The notes beneath the pieces were generated by a model that searched no databases, was not told where the DNA came from, and saw only the letters and a list, made by a program, of their open reading frames with translations. A stretch of 64,000 nucleotides of DNA from Fennellomyces sp. T-0311 (taxonomy: Eukaryota > Mucoromycota > Mucoromycetes > Mucorales > Lichtheimiaceae): positions 620,001 through 684,000 of the forward strand of contig JALLLT010000005.1 in NCBI GenBank assembly GCA_025266875.1, in the 5' to 3' direction. A program made the translations under genes and the position numbers. Positions 58,001 through 64,000 of this stretch are shown one piece after another (the first letter of the stretch is position 1; each line of letters starts with the position of its first letter).

Positions 58001-60868
58001 ATGTTATCGACCATGGAGGGAAGACCAAAGAGACAAAGCGCAGTTGACAAAGACTACAGAGAACGCAAGCGGATACGAAAAGAGAAAGAGGTGAAATAAT
58101 TGATATGGAAAAAGCGAGAGCCATCGAAATTCATGCTAAAATAGGGCGATGAGGAGGATGTCGTCCAAACGCAATGTCGACAACTGTACAGACTTATCAA
58201 GGACTATCGTGATCCGGACGAGTAAGTGTGTTCAGTCCATCGGATATAGAGTGGTGCTCATGTAATTGCAACGCAGCCCAGAGTACTTTTTGAGCACATT
58301 GTTCGCGCAGTTGCCCTCCAAACGAACGTATCCCGACTATTACGATGTCATCAAAAACCCAATCGCCTTGTCCAATATGAAGACCAAGATTGATCAGCAA
58401 GAGTATACCTCCGTGGCCGATTTGAAGGCCGATATCGATCTGATGGTGTCCAATGCCAAAAAGTACAACATCAAAGAATCGCAGGTATATCAGGATGCCA
58501 TCAAGATCCACAAGTATGTCAAACACTGGCGTCCAGACGACGAAAAGGCCGAGCACAAGAAGAGCAGCTCCAAGGACAAACCATCCTCCTCTCCATCCGA
58601 CACGAAGGGGAAAACTGTCCTCAAGTTGCCCGGCGGTGCTTTCGGTAACAATGCCGCTCGCAACAACCCGCCACACCAGGTCAAGGCCATTCGTCTCAAG
58701 GCCGTGGATAAGCAAAGCAAAAAGAGAAGTAAGCATATATCGCGTACGACCAAGGAGGATTCACTAAAAAAGGAACACGTGAATTGCATAGCTGTGACAT
58801 TGAAGGAACTTATGGATGCAATCGCGCAGAACGATACCAAAAAGACATTAGAGCTATTGGAGGCAGATCCCACGATCAATGTGAATGAACTGCTGGAAGT
58901 GGAGATGTTTGGTGACACCTTCAAGTGGGGACCGCTGCACTCGGCTTGCTACCATGGTGATATCAAGGTGTGTCAGGCTCTGATTACCATGGGAGCCAAT
59001 GTTGAGCTTCACGATACATGGTACTCGGCCACACCGTTGAGCTGGGCAGCCTTTGGAGGTTAGAATCCATTGTATTTTGTTTACTGTCATGTACAGGCTT
59101 TTGCTAAAAGGCACTTTAGACAAGGACAAGGTGGCACGACTGTTGGTGGAAAAGTACAATGCCAATCGAAAGGCAAAGAATGTTCACAAACAGGTACCTT
59201 TTGATGTGGTCACTGACAAAGATGACCCACGATGGATTGGCATTTTCAAAGGACCTTATACTGTAAGTGAAAACGAGTCAGGAATGTATGGTTTTTTTAA
59301 AACAATAGGTTTTGTAGTCAAAGCAAGACAAAAAGAGTCCTGAAGCGAAATCGGATGAGCATTCACAAAGATCCAAGGAATCACAAAGTCCTGCAACAGA
59401 GAGTCCTCAGCCCGCAAAAAAGCGAAGAGGTCGTCCCCCAAAGGCTGAAAAAGAGAGTTTGGACGCTCAAAACCGCCCTGTAGAAGAAGTAGATTTGCAA
59501 GATTTCGACCCGGTTGCATACATGAAGGATATCTTTCACCAATTGCGCGTGCATACCGATAATGCGTAAGCGCTTTATTGAAACAATACTGTCGTGTGTA
59601 CTAATCAAGTGGTAGTGGCCGTTTATACTCTGAGATCTTTGAAGACCTTCCGGATCGCAAAGAATACCCTGACTATTACAATGTCATCACCAAGCCCCGG
59701 TCTCTCAGGAACATTGAGGTTGGTTTTGAGTGCTCTCTGTTTAGATTACGGGCATAACTGATTTTTTGGATCCAGGATAATATGGTGAATCGACGCTATC
59801 CAACACTTGGTGCATGGTTCGATGACATCAAGCTGGTGTTTGAGAATGCCAAGGAGTACAACGAGCCTGGGTCACGGGTACACAGAGATGCAAAGCTGCT
59901 TTTGGTAATTGTTTCAATGATGCAAAAAAGAGTATCACTAAACAAGCGAAATGCAGCGTCTTTTGATTCGCCTAAAGGAACGAAATCTATCTCGCTTTGG
60001 CGTACCTGAAAGCCAAGAAAAAGATGTGATGCGGATGACATTATCCAACCGTTCTTACGACACCGACGACAGGCGACGACCGAAACGAGCCACCAGCAGC
60101 AAGCCCAGAGCCATGACGGAGGACAGCACCACCACATCAACGCCTGAATCCGGAGTTATGGCCAACGGAGGAATAGCCAATCGATCAATCATTTCTCGAC
60201 CCTTCATGAATGCGCCCAATGTTGTCAACATACTGGGTGCCATATCAACAAACAGTGCACAACCAACATTCCCCACTCCCGAATTCGTTGCTGCCGCATC
60301 CGCCGAAATGATGGCCGCAACAAACGATCAGCTTTTACTCAACGGTCAAAGGCCACCTCATTTGAGCGAAGATGGTGTTCAAGTGCCAGTGGCAAGTCCA
60401 GCATTCTTTGACTTGTTCAACGTTGACGTGCGCGACCGTAAGTTTTTGCATACACTCACAAACACACTTTATGCTAAACCAAAATGGTTAGTGCGGCCAT
60501 TAAAGTCTATTCAATTGGAATCATCAGACAAATCATTCGCAATGACACTGGATGGCGAAGTGGTGGGGCATAGTTTCACGGTACCAAGCAAAGTGGATGT
60601 AATGACAATCAAGCCAGTGTTGGATCAAGTATTGATCTCAGAACATAAGCGAGTTTCTGTTGCTGTGCTGCAAAACAATGGCAGATTGAACATGACGCAA
60701 GGCAGTTTGGATGCGACGGGTGATCCTCCGTGTTGGCAAAGTGCACCATTAATCCGAGGTCTCAATACCATCAAAATCACCATTACTGCCAACGTGACGA
60801 AAGCATCGGGCTCGATGCCTGAATACAGGACTCAGATCTACTTTTTATTTATTACGCAAACATGGTAG
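58001..60868 (+). CDS. Rsc4-like double-bromodomain protein with ankyrin-like insert (RSC chromatin remodelling complex)
   Basis: Probable acetyl-lysine-reading subunit of the RSC/PBAF-type remodeller. Exons 58001-58090, 58145-58221, 58277-59058, 59111-59262, 59318-59565, 59616-59718, 59776-59904, 59957-60437, 60492-60868; 812 aa. Bromodomain 1 (about residues 55-145) shows YPDYYDVIKNPIALSNMK and the acetyl-lysine Asn in NAKKYN. Bromodomain 2 (about 500-600) shows YPDYYNVITKPRSLRNIE and NAKEYN. Between them lie ankyrin-like repeats (WGPLHSACYHGDIKVCQALI, ATPLSWAAFGG) and an AT-hook-like KKRRGRPPK. The C-terminal ~120 residues form a separate beta-rich domain reminiscent of the Rsc4/Rsc1 C-terminus. 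A second ATG at 58013 may be the start. The tail is 22 bp from the stop of the opposing gene. Confidence 0.85.
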
Positions 60869-60890
60869 TCGTAGCTGAATAAACCGATTT

Positions 60891-61751
60891 CTATTTCTCG
60901 AACGGATGTCGTGGAGGAGATATGGGAGGTGATGTGGGTCGACTGCGTGGTGTTTTGAAATCAAAGTAATCCACGGTGTCTGTTTCGAACACAGGTGCTC
61001 GTGGAGCAGGTGGTGTGGGCACGGGCCACCACAACTCGGTTTCGGTGTGCAGATTTGATGATGCATCGCGGTTCGCATGAACAAGACGATCAATTTGTCC
61101 GCTGGCAAGACTATGGCGTTTGCTGCGCGGAAACAAGATGTTTCTTTGGAAATGATCGTCGTGTGTGATCAATGAGCCGGATACAACGGCGTTGGGGATG
61201 CGCTGGAGACGTTTGCTGGCTGGTTGTCGTGTGCGCAAAGGGTATGGGGCAAATGCCAATAGATCAGGTTCTGGGTCATGGATATAGTGACGAACTGAAG
61301 TGGGAAGTGGAACGTACAAGTTCGGAGTGACCATCGGACACTCTAATACTGGAACATAGAGCGCATCGGTGCTACTACAAACGTCGTGTTATTCTCTTGC
61401 TTTCTCATATTAAAAGGAGTAAATCCCTACAACTATTAGAAAAAAACTGTCAATCGCTGCAAGATGCGAATTTCTGAAACAAGGACGGACGTTACTCAAA
61501 TTGGATGGTGAAGGACTGTACAAAGATTCTTGTAGCAACGAGGAATGACGGTCGAAACTTTGACAACTCTCCCTGTCCAGATCATCGAAAGTATGTTGAA
61601 GAGTTTCGCTTTGTAAACGGATTTTCTCGCTATCGCTGTCATGATGTGAAGTAATGGATGCAGGTGATAGTGAAAGGAGTTGTTCTTCGGCAGCATGACT
61701 AATGGTCGACCCTCTTGGTCTTTGAATGTCAATGTTGATTGGAGAATCCAT
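60891..61751 (-). CDS. Unrecognised protein, Ser/Pro-rich, two or more exons
   Basis: Two long minus-strand coding stretches belong together. The first starts at Met 61751 (MDSPINIDIQRPRGST) and is Ser/Asp-rich, including SITSHHDSDSEKIRLQSETL. The second (ending 60891) begins around STDALYVPVLECP and contains VTPNLYVPLPTSVRHYIHDP, VVSGSLITHDDHFQRNILFP and a Pro-rich end (SRPTSPPISPP). The connecting intron lies around 61380-61500, but its exact donor could not be fixed. No membrane segment or catalytic motif is seen. The pattern fits a low-complexity regulatory or cell-polarity protein, but I do not recognise a family. It is convergent with the Rsc4-like gene. Confidence 0.55.
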
Positions 61752-61831
61752 GAAAGAGAAAAGAAGAGAAAGCGTTTATGAAACAAACCCACAAAATATG
61801 TATTGAGTTAACCAAAACCCCTTCAAAAGTG

Positions 61832-63782
61832 TTATAATGAAATCAAAAGGGTTCGCTTCTTGCCTGCTGGGTATACAATCATCGCTGATGCAAATAACCC
61901 AGCTGCCAAGCCGAGCGCTACAGTCAGCATCTTGATAGGAAACAGCGTTTGATTGGTATCTTCTTGATGCAATAAAGCGTATGCTCCTTTGACACCTAAT
62001 TTTTGTTGCATCGATTACCAAAAATGGGTTTCACTCGTAAATATAAAAAAAATTTTACCGATGCTTCCTGGAACAAGTAAAGTGATACCCACTGCAACAG
62101 AAATAAGAGGTGGTTCGCCTGTCAGTTTGAGTACGAAATGAGAGTACAGTCCCACAGCGAACGCGGCAGTACTTTCAACAATCGGTGGATCCGGAACAAC
62201 CTTGTTCATAAAATAGCAGAGACAAAATGCAATGATGGCACCACCCATTTGCGCATACCATTGGCGTATGGATGAGCCATAAGACATGCCGATAGATATG
62301 CTCAAAAGCGGCAGCAGTGGAATATAAAACCATGGCGAAATTGGATTTTGACCACAAAGATCATCTGCGTGAGGATTTTCGTCCGTGTTTGTAACACCCA
62401 ATGCCTCGGCAATGCTGGCATAAGCGCGACTACCAATTTGGAATCCGTAAGCAAGTAGAAATGCGTAAAAAACGGCGTAAATCAATCGAATGGTTCCGGT
62501 AGTAACACGTCGAGCCGACAGCTCCATCTATTTGAGAAAAAAAATTATGTTCGCTTGTATCCGAAAAAATAAAAAGATGTCAAATACTTACGACAGCCAT
62601 CGTCATTGCGTAACCTGGTAACAAAATCAAAACACCGGAAACGGCGACACTCGTAAAGCAACAGTAAGAATGCAATGCTTGAGCCAAGGCCGAAACAAAG
62701 ACGCAAGCCGAAATTTCGAATACGCGTCCATAAATAGGTCGATAACCAGCCAGGACAAATAAGACGCCAACAACAAGGCCAAGCGCACCACTGAGTGTGC
62801 AATCGATCCATGAGCCATCGAAAAGCATAGCGCAGGCAGTGAAGCTGCTGACAAAAAACGCAAAAACAGTACCGAAGAATCCCCACGTAGGCGGTGAATT
62901 GGAGACACTGAGAAGAGACTCGATGCATTGATCCAACTCGTCATCATCGTCGGCGGCGAGTAAACATTGGTTCATGATCCGCTGAACTTGGCCTATTTTG
63001 CCCATATCCAATGATTGAGGAGATTTGATCATGAGCGATTGTTGTTGCTGCCGGTTATCCGTCATGAATGTGACCAGTACTGTTTCTGGTAATAGCGAGA
63101 ACGACGCGTTATTTAGACCAAGGATTCGAGCACTATGTTGCAATGCTTCTTCCTATTAACATTTGGTTGAGTTGTAAACTGCATGAATTTCCTTTGTCCC
63201 TTTTTTTTTTAACTAACCGCTCGATGACCAGGACAACCACTTTTTAAAAGACATTCACCCAAAAGAACGATGATTCTTTCTTTCTTGAACCGCGATAATT
63301 CTGGTGGTTGTTGAGAATATGCTGTATTGTCAACATTGGAGCTTAATGTTGCAAAAACAGCGGGTTCTTTCGGACGTTTCATCGGCTGATATGCAATGGG
63401 TGAATAGTGGTGTACCAAACTACGATGTCTGTGATGATGGGCTCCGGCAACCTTGGTTTCAACAGCTGCTGCAATTGGGAGATGGTTACGAATTGGAATA
63501 GCAATTTCCTCGATCGTTCTGTTGTTCATTGTTTCAACGTATTCATTCGGCTGCGACGACTTTTTTCCTTGTTAAAAAAAGATGTATTTTATTCTTCTTT
63601 TGTGCAAGTACCTCTTTCGATGAATCTTCATTTTTTAATGGTGTAGTAGTGGTGGTACGTGAAGACCCATCGCCACAAGTTTTGGAGGATTTAGATAATG
63701 GTTCGTCCGTCAATGTTGCTTGAGATGCGAGACTGGAATATGAAGCAGATGCGCATAAATGCGAAGTCAAACGGTTCGACAT
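61832..63782 (-). CDS. ThrE/Prm10-family membrane transporter (threonine/serine exporter-like)
   Basis: Multi-pass membrane protein of the ThrE family (DUF1212; yeast Prm10 and YJL107/108 relatives). Five exons (63782-63612, 63550-63218, 63152-62592, 62527-62059, 61995-61832); 565 aa. Residues 1-165 are a Ser/His-rich cytosolic tail. The ThrE_1 domain starts at about 170 (EEALQHSARILGLNNASFSL, with the DDDDELDQ patch before it) and has helices such as WGFFGTVFAFFVSSFTACAM and GALGLVVGVLFVLAGY. The second half carries GLYSHFVLKLTGEPPLISVA, TLLVPGSIGVKGAYALL and AAGLFASAMIVYPAGKK. About ten hydrophobic helices are seen. The bacterial relative exports threonine; the fungal substrate is unknown. 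Confidence 0.88.
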
Positions 63783-64000
63783 TACTACTTAGTTATAAAG
63801 TATGTAAGAAAAGGAGTGGAACGGGAAAAAGGGAAGATAAGTTCGCATAACAAGAACCAACCGGTGATATAAACCACTCCTTCTATTACATTACGATAAA
63901 TATACACATCCTCACTGTGTATGTTGTTAACTTATTACTATTTGGTCACATGTTTTCTCAACGGAACCAAGAGTTCTCATTTACTAAAACTTTTCTTTTG
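63783..64000. promoter_or_regulatory. Upstream region of the ThrE-like gene
   Basis: 218 bp of AT-rich sequence up to the window edge; no specific site recognised. Confidence 0.4.

Overview
This is nuclear DNA from a filamentous fungus. Genes are split by many short introns (about 50-100 nt, GT-AG) and separated by AT-rich spacers. The gene set includes fungus-specific or fungus-typical families (Cbp4, a group III hybrid histidine kinase, KRE2/MNT1 mannosyltransferase, an Rsc4-like RSC subunit, Egt1, a siderophore-transporter-type MFS protein). Dynactin p25 and the complex I factor NDUFAF7 argue against budding yeast. Intron style, F-box/LRR and AIG1-type genes suggest an early-diverging lineage such as Mucoromycota; that is inference from gene content only. 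Splice sites were read by eye. For each multi-exon model with exon coordinates given, the exon lengths sum to a whole number of codons.

Layout. 0-10 kb: 3' end of the succinyl-CoA ligase beta gene (+), a long spacer with a 15-bp minisatellite, a CCDC47-like ER gene (+), a tail-to-tail Cbp4-like bc1 assembly factor (-), and a homeobox gene (-) divergent from the next gene. 10-19 kb: one very large group III hybrid histidine kinase, about 2715 aa, whose sensor part is an array of 20 HAMP-linker units of 92-93 residues. 20-27 kb: KRE2/MNT1-type mannosyltransferase, nuclear poly(A) polymerase and a Sel1-repeat protein. 28-34 kb: a USP36/Ubp10-like deubiquitinase and a siderophore-iron-transporter-type MFS protein. 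36-41 kb: ergothioneine synthase Egt1 (+), tail-to-tail with the MICOS subunit Mic60 (-). 42-45 kb: NDUFAF7 and an AIG1-type GTPase (both -). 46-51 kb: two F-box genes in a row (TPR/LRR type and TPR/EF-hand type). 51-53 kb: gene-poor, with a MITE-like inverted repeat. 53-64 kb: dynactin p25, a secreted subtilase, an Rsc4-like double-bromodomain protein with an ankyrin-like insert, an unrecognised minus-strand gene and a ThrE/Prm10-type membrane transporter.

The genes are mostly unrelated housekeeping functions. Four are mitochondrial (LSC2, Cbp4, Mic60, NDUFAF7), scattered and not co-oriented. The most unusual object is the HAMP array of the histidine kinase: it is far longer than the roughly 5-9 repeats usual in fungal group III kinases, shows higher-order internal duplication, and its central 15 units are almost intron-free. 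No CRISPR array, rRNA or tRNA gene was recognised, and I saw no evidence of a dedicated defence or biosynthetic cluster.
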